From positions 709,754 to 773,753 of the forward strand of contig JAGQDJ010000019.1 in NCBI GenBank assembly GCA_022885665.1: a stretch of DNA of 64,000 bases. The letters run 5' to 3'. Shown here one piece after another: positions 39,124-51,602 of this stretch (positions are counted from its first letter, which is position 1; every line of letters begins with the position of its first letter). The stretch is from Triops longicaudatus. Its lineage: Eukaryota; Arthropoda; Branchiopoda; Notostraca; Triopsidae. The notes under the pieces are model-generated. The model had not been told where the DNA came from. It did not search any database and worked only from the letters and a program-made list of their open reading frames with translations. The position numbers were made by a program, and so were the translations under genes.

Positions 39124-39392
39124 CTGTAGCATGTAACCCCTCGTGTAATCTTCCAAGGTCCATCCAAAGCCAGCCAACACTTGGACGACGTCTTCAGGTG
39201 GTAAAACGGAAAACAATCGGTCTAAAAGAATCTTGAGCCGCACAGGCAAAGCTTGGCAACCATAAAGTGCCAAGCTAGCCACATCGAACACGGTGTTAGG
39301 CAGCGCAGGTTCCACAGGCCCATTGGTGGAGCTGTGAGGACTGAGCGGCGACCATGGCCCGGATGGCAAAGGTAAACCCAATTTATCCAACG
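39124..39392 (-). CDS. Basonuclin-like gene, second visible coding exon (conserved helical domain)
   Basis: This 269-nt exon enters in phase 1 and leaves in phase 0. The acceptor is TTTCTTTTTGCAG|CG and the donor is CTACAG|GTAAAT. It encodes residues 35-124 of the assembled partial protein. The start is ALDKLGLPLPSG, followed by a Pro/Ser-rich insert of about 20 residues. The core is VFDVASLALYGCQALPVRLK, then ILLDRLFSVL and GFGWTLEDYTRGYMLQ. This block is the best conserved non-zinc-finger region of basonuclins from vertebrates to invertebrates and reads as several amphipathic helices; its molecular role is not established. The variable part is the insert between LDKL and VFDV, which replaces the family's usual shorter linker. 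The exon is bounded by a 14.8 kb intron upstream and a 2.9 kb intron downstream. The match is unmistakable and the reading frame joins perfectly to both neighbours. Confidence 0.95.
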
Positions 39393-41834
39393 CTGCAAAA
39401 AGAAACAAGTCGTAAATTAAGTTTTAAAAATCTCTCTTGCTTGCTTCAGCTTTCCTTTCCTATAGCTGAAAACTATTTCACTTCAAACACAAACGATCCC
39501 AAAACTTAGCATGTCAAAAACGCCCCCTTTTCACAAAAAATAACTAGGCGTCCTCGTACCTAGTGGTAAATATAAATCAAGCTCGGTTACGGCGATTGAA
39601 ACTCCCCAAAAAGAGTTCGCAGAAAGCCATTTCGCATTCCCAATGGCATTTACGTGACGATTCGCAGCCCATTTAGCAGTTGGTTCCCGCAATGCCAGCA
39701 ACTTTCATTGTTATGCCACTGCTACGTATTGAGAATGTGACCTGGTACTTGGCTTTTTTTTTTCCGGACGAGATGCTCGACCAATCCACGCAAGTTCTCG
39801 CACATTGTGCGAAAAGCTGACGGGGTAATAAGGAAGGAAACGTACAAAACAAGGAAGAAACGGTCTTTTGTCTTTGCTCGAGCTCTTTACAGACGCACAA
39901 ATGAGGGGCACAACTATGCGAAAAACATGGCATGGAAGTTGCGATAACGCAGTAAAGCTTCACCCAACCCTCCTTTCCAATTATGGTTCCAAACATTCGA
40001 GTGTGTGTGCGATGTGACGCTCTATAACCTTAACTCATGGCATCCTCTTGTTACAAGTTGAGAGAGAAATAAAAGGGACTCTTCATCAAAGGGGTTTCCG
40101 AGCCAGGTGCAATTAAGTGTTGCCAAACTTTCCATGCTTATGGCATCCTTCAGCTCTAGCAAGTCGTCCTTTTAGCGACCGACCCCAGAGTCGTTGGCTG
40201 GGTTTGTGTCGTCCTGTATAATTTTCCATGTGGTATGGCGCTGGCTGGCAGCCTAAATGAGTCCTCGTAATACCACCAGCCAAAAGAATTTCCTCTTCTT
40301 CTTTCTTTAAGACTCTTCCCCGTTCTGTGTTTTTTTCCCTCGTGGAGAACATTAGGCGTTCCTCATTTTCATTATACCGTAGGTCCTAACAACCTGTCCG
40401 GGTACGACAGCAATAAGGAGGAATAAATGTTGTCCCAGTGCTTACATTTTAGCGCTAAGCGAAGAAACCCGAGAGCTATGGCGCAGAGCCTGTTCGGGGG
40501 AAAAGGAGGACTCCGGCTAAGATTAGCATAATAAAGCTAATGGGAACTTACAAGGTTCTTTTTCACTTTTTCTCCCCCCTCCCCCTCACTCTTCTGTCGA
40601 CGATTGTTTTTTCACGCACACTTAAACTTAAAACTCTCAAGTTAGTAGGGCACAATGTATAAACACTCCAATGCCTAACGAAAAGGATTCGGATGAATGA
40701 CTGAACCTTTGTAACAATGTTTTTTCCCTTCAAAAAGTCCGTTTTTAGAATTAGAAACCCTGTCATTTACGTTATCGATCATTGGCAAGCCGAATCCCTC
40801 GCTTAGACAACAGACAGGACAAGAATTCTAACCAGAAATTAGGGGGGTAACTACGCTTCCCTCACATGGCTCCACTTAAACTCAATGTATTGTACAGTGC
40901 TTTTGCAGTACATACACTACCTATGTGCCTGTGTTCTTACTCGCTTCGCACTTTTATTTTCGCCAGTTAACTCTTTAATTGCGGTCAGTCGGAGGGAAAC
41001 CGAGTCTTCCAATAGCCCAAACACCCAATGTTCTTGCTCGGTGACCGAAGAGAAACTCAGTGCCTGGAAGAAAGGTGCTGACCACAGGACCACAGTGTGT
41101 ATAGCTCGGACTCGGTTAAAAGATGATCGTTTTCTCTTTTCTCAGCGGTTAAAGGTCGAGGTGGGCAATTGTGGGCCATAACAGAGCATGTCTGACTTGA
41201 AAAGATTCCGCTGAGACCCTGATAATGATACGCGTCGGTTGTTGACAAACGACTTGTCGGGGAGAATGGAAAATGGTGCCTGACCATAATATACCTAACG
41301 TAAACTACCTTAGTTGTAGTACTCAAAAAGGGACACAAGTTTCCTAGAATGCGAGACCATTTTTTGATTTGTCTCACTTGCGGAATTGGGATGAACGTAC
41401 ATAAGGGTTTCAGGGGTTATAAAAAGGAGACGGATAGCCAACTCTCCCCCTTTGCCTCCACAAGAGTCGGGAGAATGGCTGCCAATGATAAATTAACCAT
41501 GAGATTGAAGGTAAGACCAAGTTAAGCTTCTCTTTGAGCCATTTACCCTTCCGAAATTTATCCCTCCGAAAGCGAAACAAAAATGTTTCGTTTGTAATAA
41601 TACCACTCTTAGACCCCAGGAAAGGACGCGTTTTTGGTTCAAGACCGTTTTCTGTATTGTTTTACCTATAGAATAACCTATCTTTATTGTATAACTAACG
41701 CGAACTTAAACAAAAAACGAGAAGTATGTTTCCCATCTAGAGCTGCAATCATACTTGAAGGGGGAAACAATGACAAACTACCGGTTTCTCCCCCTCAACC
41801 GCCCTTACTAGCAAGGTTGATTTCTTAAGAGTGT

Positions 41835-41847
41835 GGGGGGGGGGGGG
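41835..41847 (+). repeat. G13 homopolymer tract
   Basis: Thirteen consecutive G residues lie in the large intron, after GTGT. The length in a given assembly is error-prone. Confidence 0.8.
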
Positions 41848-43273
41848 TAATAGCATCAAAGGCGGAGAGGGTTAGATCTTTGTTAACGTTAAACATTACC
41901 TTTCAATGATTAGCTATTGTTTCTCGCTTTTGTCTCACTGCTGAGCTCGTACAGTTTAAGGATGTCGGTTTAACCTGCAGCGTTATACTGTAATTTTATG
42001 GGGGTAAAGATATTCAACAGGGGGAAGGAATCTTTACAAAAGACCCTAATTAACGCAGCCGTTGTAAGGAATTTAGCTTGAAAAGGGAAGGATTTTGGAC
42101 AAAAACGACTTTGGTGATTAGAAACTAACGAAACGGTTTTGTTTCGGTGTAGATGTCAAGAAAAAACGCGTTGGCAGTTCATTTGCATCATGTTGCGCTT
42201 TTTTTCCCCTTTTTTAAGGGAGGATGAACATCGTTAGCTCCGTACTGTCTATGCGAAGTAGCCATTTTGCGTGGAATGTGAGGAATGCAAAGGAAAATAA
42301 GAAGGCTTTTAGCCAAGCGTGTCACCCTAACACGGTCTGTGAGCAAATTGAAATGGAAATGGATAAAAGATTGACAGGATTTCCAAAGATGTCAATAGGC
42401 TTCTATGCTAATTTGTAGCCACTTGGCTTGCCTCCTTTGGCACTGAGGCAACAAGTCCCAAGGCCGCTAACGCACGTTCCGAGCCAAAGTAGCTGATATC
42501 ACCGAACTCCCGCATTTCCAGTTTTGGGACCCTTTCTACTAGGTATAGGGGCTGACTACAACTGACGGTGTCACGATTAAGACTCTACGACACCACTTAA
42601 GATGATATCGCTGACCCCAACCCACATGTGACGAGGAGGGAAGAGACTTGGAACCGACGGTGACACTTAGTAAATGGACTCCCCCCCGCCACTACTTCAA
42701 TTGGATTTCAGGAAGCCCAGCCACTACCATTTCATGTTGCCAGGTTATCTGATGCAGATTCCCTTCACGCCAAAACGCCCCCTTTTTTAGACCAAATGCT
42801 ACAGCTTCGGGTTATTTGACGACTTGTAAAAAGCTTCTAAATATGAACGGTAGCTCCCAGTAGGAGAACAGCCCCTTTCTCTGCGACAGATTATCTTTGG
42901 TGAATTTCTTAAATGACTGCCTACTTGCTTAAATGACTATTCATGCCAAAAGACTGCAAAGTTAATCGTTGTTGCGCAGGCTGTAGCGTTTCGGCAAATT
43001 ATTATTTGTTTATTTTTTCTATTTTTTTTTAGAATGTTCGTCTTCAAATTCTGGAATGCCTTGGAGCGAATCCCTGTTGCCCCGAATTTTGAATAGTAAG
43101 TCTTACAGATTCTTTATTATCATTTCAGTTAAGTTACTTAACAAGTACTTGCAGTATATAAAAAAGATTTGGAAAGTTACCTTGTTAATGAGCAAGTGTA
43201 TAACTCCTAAATGCAAAAGACAGTACGCACCTATTAAATGCAGAAGTACTAAACAAGTATGCCATGGTTACGT

Positions 43274-43393
43274 CAGTGCATACATAAGTGCATAATGGGT
43301 ACGCCAGTATGTACGTGAGTAATAATGAGTACTCAGTCCATACATAATTACGCAATGAGTACGCAGTACGCTCGTGAGTATGAGCCTGGGTAC
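43274..43393. repeat. Degenerate tandem duplication, unit about 60 bp
   Basis: Unit 1 starts CAGTGCATACATAAGTGCAT and unit 2 starts CAGTCCATACATAATTACGC. Both continue with (A)ATG(G/A)GTACG, CAGTA and CGTGAGT in the same order. The copies differ by substitutions and small gaps, so the duplication is not recent. Confidence 0.6.
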
Positions 43394-46300
43394 ATCAATC
43401 TGTACCCCAAAAGTAATAATCCTACTAACTACGTACGACGGTAGTGTTCGATTTACACCATATTAGTTTCTTATATGGTTCTAGCTTCTTCACAAGAATG
43501 TTCAATTGAGTGTTGCGTAGATGACCGGTTTACGTTTCTGTCGGATGTGAACCGTCCTATACCGCCCTTGAACACTTTCTCAAGTACTGTGTGTTTGTAA
43601 GAGTAGTCGATAATTGAAACACCCCCCACTTTGGAAAAAAGTCGTTACCTATTCTAAACTTGGGTGATCTGTGTGTTTCAAACTGGGGAACGAAGCAGAC
43701 CGAATTATAGCGTCTGGTTGGTTGCTCTGGGAATTGGGAAGTAATTTGTTTCCCGAAAATGCTATTTGGTTATGATCTCATGGTGCAGGAAAAACGGGAG
43801 GAAATCGTCTCTGACGCTACGATTTAAGCATGACGGCACTTGAATTTTATTCCCATAATCTTCTCCTGTGTAGTCCGTTTTTCTGCCCACATATGCTTTC
43901 TGGGTCTTACACACATATACTTGGGGGGACTTTTGGCACTTGAAACACTTTCTGGTCGCTGTTTTAGATATGCTGCTAACACGGCAAGGTTACATGCGGT
44001 GGCGCAGGGGCTAGAAAAAATATTGTTGTTAGAGAAATCCGTTCGTTGAGCCAGGGCGAGAACTTGACTTGCTCCATCCATCAAAGTCCTGCGTACCTGT
44101 AATTGTCACTGACGGAGAACTGCGGTCACACCATAATTAGGGGGCTAGCAAGCCAAGGGAAAAGAGAAAAGGAGACGCACCAAAACTCATACAAGTAGCT
44201 CAGAGCAAAAGAGCTTTACAAGACATGTGTGTGGATGTGTATGGGTCCCACATTTGATACTAACTTCCACTTTGGGCTTGGACCAGCCACCATCTAACGT
44301 ACCATCTTTTAACATTCCTCCTGCCCTTTATTAGGTACCCTCCCTCTCTTTTTGTGGGGAACGACTAAATACAAACGTTTCGCCACAGTTCATGAACAAC
44401 CATGAGATATAGCCCTCCCTCATAGGTGAGTGCATCCTTCCTTTGCCAAACACAATTGCGGTACCCAGTCTAACAAAACTGACAAATCAACAAAGTAAAA
44501 TAAAAAAATACACAGTGAACTATAGCTAGTGGAGGTTTTCAGACTCCAAAAAATTGGGTCGTTGATCGGAGATGAGGTGGAACTGATGCAAGTCTGTACT
44601 TTTGAAAAGGGAACTTGGTAACGGCAGTTAATCGATGACAAAGGGGGGATTCTGGCATTATAACTATCTTAACGAAGAGCGTAACCGCATCGTGAAGGCC
44701 AAGGATACTTTTTTATACATTTTTTAACGACCAGTTTTAAGTGAGGTGTGGTTATGAACCAAGGTCCCCCGGAATAAAGCTTGGGACTTTTGAAAAAGCT
44801 TCGGCTGGCCCAGCTAATAATTAGCTACATCGCTCTGGCTCTCCCGCTTTCGCTCTGTCGAAGGAAGGCAGTTTTTGGGTTGGCAGCAATGTGACAGCTG
44901 TGGCCGACCGGGCCACTTTTCTTCCAAAGGTTTTTCCCTTTTAGATCCTGTGGACAAGTCGTATTTTTGGAGTTTTCGATCTCCTCCTCCCTGCACCACT
45001 CCGGTAAATACGTTGCTGAGGAAAAGTGCGCTTTTGACTTGTCGACATTTTCCTGGTCGTCTTGATATAGTGATGGACGGTATGTCAGCAGTAGACAGCG
45101 GGGGTGAGGGAATGGTGGGTTACACCTCAAACGGACCGAAAAAAGGCTCCTTATCTTAGGCGACACAAGCAAGATAACCGCAAATTTGTAATTTCGTTTC
45201 GGGGGTGCTGAGGACAAAAGGCAAAGAAAAGAGGACATTTTTCTCAGGGGAAGAAGTTCCTTATAGGCCTATAATGACCTTCCATCTTAGCAACCTGTGA
45301 CCAAGATTCTTCTAGAAGATCGAATTTTCCACCCCACTTTACAGCTACAGAAAAGGTAGGTTGAGCGAAATGAACGATCGTGGCATTGCAACTGAAATTC
45401 AATTCTTGTTGTATGATGCGGCAACTATGCAAGTATAGATTATGGCAACCGACCATGCGAGGACATGCTTTGCTTGACGTGTACCTGTACGCGTTGTTTA
45501 CCGTGGGTTTGCATTGACAACCCATCGCCTTTTGTCTGAACTTGCGGAGGAAAGAGAATTGAAAAAAAAAAGTGAAGACCCCAGAAAAAAACGAATTTAA
45601 TAGTTGTAGGTTATGATGGACATGCAGTCAGGCACAAAAGAAAAGTCTCTCATTTCGCCGGATTTTGATGTATGAGTCGTCGGACGCGCTGAAAGACTGT
45701 TTTAGTGGGAGTTCTTTTGCCAGTTGAAAATCCCTTCTGCGGAGAAACGACATGTTTTATGCAATCTCACGCCTCCAATCTCAAGTTCTCCTTGACAACG
45801 AGTTACAAGAGGGAGGCAAGAGAATGATTGGCAGCTTAAATGAGCCAAGTCGCTATAGTCCCTTTTTCAAAGTGACCTCGTGCGAACCTCAAATGCAAAC
45901 ATAAACCCTCCCCAGATCTCGTTGCATCTCCCAACACCCACCCCCCCAAAACATCTTTTACCGTTTCCAGATCAGACTTGTCAAGAACAATTTTTCTTCG
46001 TCAAGTTTCTTTGCTTTTCAGGTTCTTCGCTGAAGGCACGGCGTTGCGTTGGCAATTAAACACTCGGAAAGTTTCGGGCAAGTAGGTATGTATTTTTGGG
46101 TACGAATGCTACTGGTTACAGAAATCAATTCGAGAAAACTAGCCTAGTCGATCTACACGACAGTAAGGTTACAACGATGCTTATTTGCTATCGACTTTCG
46201 CACTTAATACTCCCACGTGTCACGTTCCTGATACCTTTATTCCTACATTAACACAGGTTCATTGCGGGTAACGCTGAATTCTGCAAAGCATTTGTGTTCT

Positions 46301-49300
46301 ACGTTTGTTGTAACTCGTGTGTTTCGTATAGCGCAGTTTGTGTACCTTGAAGTGTGCCGTAGTGTTCATTATGACATACTGTACTGTAAAAAATACGTCG
46401 CGATGACAGTTTAAGATGTATTAGCTTACTTAGAGCTTTCGTAAATATAAGCGCAATCTCCTGATTGCATACAACATCCAACTTTCAGGATTACTGTGCT
46501 TTTTACTGTCATCCGAATGCGTGGGCACGCTAGTTTCTCTGTATCCCCACAAGCGTCCGCTGCAAAGTTAGATATAACATCTTGTAAAGGCGGATTTACA
46601 GACAGTTACAAAGAATGGACAGGTGAAAAGGTAGGGATAAAAAAATGGTCGGATTTTCAAGTTCTGTAAGCCGCAAAAAGACAAGCCTCTTAAGACCCCC
46701 CTCCTCCCTAACAAGGGCAAAAGAGACCGCTTTTCGAAAAAGAATTGTAGTTACAACGTACAACTTCGTCGCGTTTTTCCAAGTACCACGTGCCTGTGCA
46801 CATCATTATATATGCTGAGTCTTTCTGCCTGTATTATATCCTCCCAAAACTCTACTCCAAAAGATAACAAAGGAACGAGCTTTCGGAATACCTTAGCTAA
46901 CGCTGGGGAAACCAGGGATTTCTTATTTTTAAAAATTTTCCGGACAATTTAATTTTCAATTTAGCAATTACGAACTCAAGAGCTAGTTACAGACTTGGTA
47001 AAATGCTTGAGAAATGCCAGCCATCCCCGGAATGACTCGGCAATAAGCAAATAATTTTGTATTGAACATAGTTGTCATTGATTCGGGAGTTTTTCACAGG
47101 ACGAAAGAAATGACAGTTCTGAGTGTCCCAACAAGCTAAAAAGTCAGTTGGCTTGCTTTGCTAGAGGAGTTTTGCCGCCCGTACAACTTTAAAATCTTGA
47201 AATTCCTCTTTTTTTCTGAAGAAAAAAGTGTAAGGATCTCTTGTTAGCGTCGGGAACTGGTCTCAAGCTATTGTGAACCCGAGCTTGACAATGTTGCGGG
47301 GGGACACAAAAGTGCCAAGTTGTCATAATAGAAGTGCCAAGCCTGTCTCCATGTCATGGTGCTTGCTGCAGCAGGTGACAAGGAACAAAGCATATTGTGG
47401 AAACTGCGCGAAGAATCTTTATGAACCTCAAATAGCTTGTGATGGTAACCGAAAGAAAAAACTCAAAAACGAGTCCCCCAAGAAAAGGAAGCATCTCTGT
47501 GATGTTCGCTTCCTGGCACAAAGATCCCGAGAGATCAAAAATTGCCTTGGGAAGCCGTCGAAGAACTCATAAAGCACAAGCGACAATGACGCGGCAAAAA
47601 TGGGCCATCACAAGGCTGAAAAACGCAGAAGCCATTGCGACGTCTCTTTCATCCATATACATATAGAAAAAGGAGAAGAGATAGCCGTAGTAAACTGCTG
47701 CGGTATGTTCCATCACGCTGGACAGCTATATACCCTTTTGCATATCATCCTCTCAAATGGGGCCTGTAACGAGACGAAACACCTTTTTTTTTCTTCTATC
47801 GTTGCTTTTTCCAGTTCTTACGAGTATTTCTCCTACGTGTATATCTATCCTGCCACACTGAGGAGGCGAAAGAGTCTTTTTGGTGGCAATCATCAGGATG
47901 GGAGACAATTGAAGGAACTATATACAGGATAACTTGGAGGAGCCTCGTTTAGAGGGCACGACAGTTTTAACGCCCAGACACACATTTTTTCAGGGGAGTA
48001 TTTAATGCCGTGCTTGAAAGGCTTTTATGCAACCAGTACCTTGCCGTTTTTCTTTTCTTTTTTTCCAAGGGAGGAGGCTTTGTTGAATTTCTTAAATCTA
48101 TGACAACGTCAGCCCTGTCTAGCAACGCGAACCATTGAGCTGTCATCACACTTCCAACCTTTCTCAAGATTTCAACGTCAATCCCCATGCCTTGTCCGTT
48201 AAGGGAAATAATTCTCTTTCACTTCTTTAACGTTCCATATAATTTCCTATTAGATTTTGTTTCTGTAGAACACTGTCGTCATTTCGCCTTCTCCCAAAAA
48301 AAACACAATAAAATAAAAGTAAATAAACTGAGCAGCAAATAACGTAAAAAGTAAAGAAATATACGAAGTAAAAGGAATTAAGAAATTGTAAACAAAATTA
48401 AGAAAGCGATTACAAGAAGAGAGGAAAACGTGCTGCATTTGGAAAATTTTTCTTGTCTTTGAAGATGAGACGGATTGTTGGCCTGATCTCAACGTTGCGT
48501 TCTCTTCAAGGTGCTAGCACTAAGGAAAGAATGGTTTTAGAAAAGGAGTTATCGCCGAGTTTAGATCTCATGATATCGCTCAACCAGAAATGGTTCCACA
48601 TTCCGGGGGCCATTCAATTTTATAAGTATTTGTGTCCTGCTGTGACACTAATGAAGAAGACGGAGAGGAGAAGACTTGTAGCTTGTTGTTGTTGTGGCAT
48701 TAAGTGCGGGTATTGTAACCACCAAGTCCTTGTTTTGGAAACAGAAAATTTAGCAATCACTCGGCGACAAGTTTTTCTTCCGTTTTTTTAGTCACAGTTG
48801 GACTCAACCTTTGTACCTATTTAGCGTCAGAAAGCAGTGATTTATACCAATGCAATGGACCAGTAAATACGGAAGATGCAGCCCGGAAATTTCTTCATGG
48901 CTGATTTTAGTTGTTGCTTATGCAAATAAAGCTTGGAATCAGTCGCACTGAAAGCATTTTCTGGCTTTTTGAAGTAGATCAAAACATTTCCATTGTTTAG
49001 CGCGTTTTGGAACTGTTTTCTGAATCTTGGTCAGCGTTTTTTGAAAAGGTCAACAAAAAAGAAAAGAGTCCCTTGTAATGATGCAGTCTTTATCAGATTT
49101 TTACAACAAACCGTCACCGTTGTAGCTTTACGTGTCGCCTAAATCCTTCACAGCCCAAGATTGTGAAAAACCAGGAAGCTGCTTTCAGACTCCAGCGAAA
49201 ATATCCGTATATATAAGATAACCTCAATCTTTCACTGCTTGAAATTCCTAGATGTCCCATAAATTAAAAAGCCAAGTGAAAAAAAAGATAGGCTTAATGT

Positions 49301-49636
49301 TTGATAAGACTGTTGCAAGGCTTTTATCTTTCCCAGGGCTTCATAGACATCAAAGCGAACTGCTGCTTCGCATTGCTCATGTGCATCCACTACATAAGTC
49401 GCTCCACTTCGGCCAGGAATTTTCTCATCAACTCCCCGATGCTAAGCAAGGGGGAAACGGTAGACAAAATAGAATTATTTGCCAGACCCCAAAGTTTATT
49501 CACATAAGTTAAAAAGCCTTACGAGCACGAGCTTCAGTTTCAATAACGCCTCATTGTACCCCCGATACGTTTCCCCCCGCGGACTCCAGGGATTTCATAT
49601 TTATCTTTTTTTTTAGTATTTTTTGGTAGGGTTACC

Positions 49637-49685
49637 TTTTACCCCCTGGTAAAATTCCTGAGAGGGCACCCTACACGAAGTAGGG
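49637..49685. repeat. Two adjacent short hairpins
   Basis: TTTTACC-CCCT-GGTAAAA (49637-49654) is a perfect 7-bp stem with a 4-base loop. CCCTAC-ACGAA-GTAGGG (49669-49685) is a perfect 6-bp stem with a 5-base loop. They lie in intronic DNA with no gene nearby. Confidence 0.6.
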
Positions 49686-50250
49686 GCATTTTTTGTTAAT
49701 AGCTTACTATTTAGTGTATCGAAAACGTTTTGCATCTGCTGAACAGGATAGGCTTCTTTTGATGTTCTCTATGTAAAGAACTCTTGCCATATTGCTTTGA
49801 ATGTGTCTCTTCTGCCATATTGGCCATATCGTCGGTGTTCAAAAGCAATATTGCACGGGGAACTTGGGCCATATTTTCCACTTGTATGGGTCTCAACAAA
49901 GCTCAGCGCTTTTTTCGGACGAGTCGCAAAGGAGAGATGAAAAAATACAAACAAAAAAGTGAAGAGATCCTTGTGACATTGTATCTTTTTCCTTTCACAT
50001 GAAGAATCCCCAAGTTTTTGAAAAGGACAAGATAATGTGTCTATATTCCCATTTTTTCCGTTACATTACACAAATATGAGAAGCTAATCATGAGAATTTC
50101 CCCCAGCTAAGTGGAACAGTTACCAACAACGCAGATGTTTGTAAATCAGGACAACAAGCAAAAGAAGATCGAATATTGGAGGACATAAAAAAAGGTATGA
50201 GAACTCGGTAAGGGGGAAAAAACATGCTCCGGTGGTTGAAGTAGTAGTAG

Positions 50251-50355
50251 TTGGACAATGTCCAAACCGATGTTGAACATGGGACGAAGGGGCGCAGCTT
50301 GTCAGAGCTTGTTTTTCGTCCAGGTGAATCTGGACATTGAGGGGGGGGGGGGGGG
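50251..50355. repeat. Palindrome, hairpin and G15 tract cluster
   Basis: TTGGACA-A-TGTCCAA (50251-50265) is a perfect palindrome around one base. GTCCAG-GTGAAT-CTGGAC (50319-50336) is a perfect 6-bp hairpin. Four bases after it (ATTGA overlapping) comes an uninterrupted run of 15 G (50341-50355). All three lie within 105 bases of the large intron. Confidence 0.7.
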
Positions 50356-51479
50356 ATACAAGAGACCAGAAGGAAGCAGTTTGTGCCGAGCTAATGGATG
50401 CTGTAGTTGATAGCTCTAGCGTCTGTTCCGCAAGTCTATAACCCCCCGGTACTGGCCTTTTACTTATTTACAGGAGACTGAAAATCTCAACGGAAGACGC
50501 CCCATATGGCTCTCGCTTGGGGTAAGGGGTGGTCCGGGTGACAGGGACAGTTTGATTACAAGGTGGAGACAGATGAATGGCAAATGTGGTCTTGTATAGG
50601 CTTGGATAGTGACTGTCCTAAAATAGTCTTCCGGAACTTGAGAACTGAAACGGGTTGAGATAGTCACTAGAAAATCTCCCGAATTTGCTAGTTTTGTTAG
50701 TTTCTTTTTTAGTTTCAGTTTCAATTTCATTCTAGTTTCAGGTTCAAATTAAGTTAGCAAAGATTGGTCAAAATCGTTGTTTACTTTTATTCCTAAGTTT
50801 ACTTTCAAGTTTTCTACTAATTTAAAGCTCAGTTGCATTTGCATTAACTTGTCAGGATTTTTGTAATTCTACACTCTTTGAATTTTGAAGGCAGGATGGC
50901 GTTAGAAAACATATTTTTCAGTATTTTCTTATTTTTACGGATTAATGGCTGATTTGGGGGTTTTAGTAGCCAGCATTTTGTGCTGTTGCATCTGTTGTGC
51001 AGTGCATTACATTCCGCGGCTCTTTAAAAGCGATATAACCTGTGCGATGGAGCTTAGGACCCCCCGCATTGTCGTCTGTATGAGTGTGCGGGAATGTACT
51101 AGCAACCTTAAACCTGAAGTCAGCCCTGCAGCGTGGCGTGCGCTCACTCTTGGTATCCACGAGTACCGTCTTTTATCTTTGATGTCGTCCCAACTTCTCC
51201 TTCGCTCGCTAGCGAAGATATCTTTTGCCTTCCTTAATCCCCCTTCCCCCCCCCTTCACTTGCCTTTTGAGGTTTTTCAGGAACTGGTGGCCTTTTTGTG
51301 TCCTTTTTATTTTTCTCTTTGTTTTGGGAAAAGATGTCTCAAGACTCTGAATAAGTCAGCAACTCCCGACCGTGTGCGGTTATTAGCATACGAAATAATG
51401 GGAAGCACGACTGAGCAGCCCTAAAGAAAATTCTTGGGGGCACAAAATATACTCTTGTGTGTCGTTGGAGTTGTGTCCA

Positions 51480-51489
51480 TATATAAAAG
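51480..51489 (+). promoter_or_regulatory. TATA-box-like motif before a CpG-rich island
   Basis: TATATAAAAG matches the consensus on the plus strand, about 90 bases before the CpG-rich hairpin at 51577. No transcript or recognisable coding exon follows, so promoter activity is inference. Confidence 0.2.
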
Positions 51490-51576
51490 TTAAAAACCCC
51501 CGGCGTTCGATGAACCCAATGTTCAGGCCAAGCCAGGCAAGACGATGCTGGGTATGGCCTGTCGAGTTGTGAGCGA

Positions 51577-51602
51577 GCCGAACGTTTTTCCTCTCGTTCG
51601 GC
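51577..51602. repeat. CpG-containing hairpin with perfect 8-bp stem
   Basis: GCCGAACG and its exact inverse CGTTCGGC flank the 10-base pyrimidine loop TTTTTCCTCT. It lies in the CpG-rich part of the large intron (about 51.5-51.9 kb), which also contains an exact octamer at 51632. Confidence 0.7.

Noticed and set aside
44109..44122. GACGGAGAACTG, a 12-base match to the core of miR-184
   Set aside because: The match stops at both ends and no hairpin partner is visible nearby.
50945..51424. Plus-strand open frame of 159 codons
   Set aside because: Composition is irregular with Cys/Leu runs and no recognisable domain. It is probably chance.
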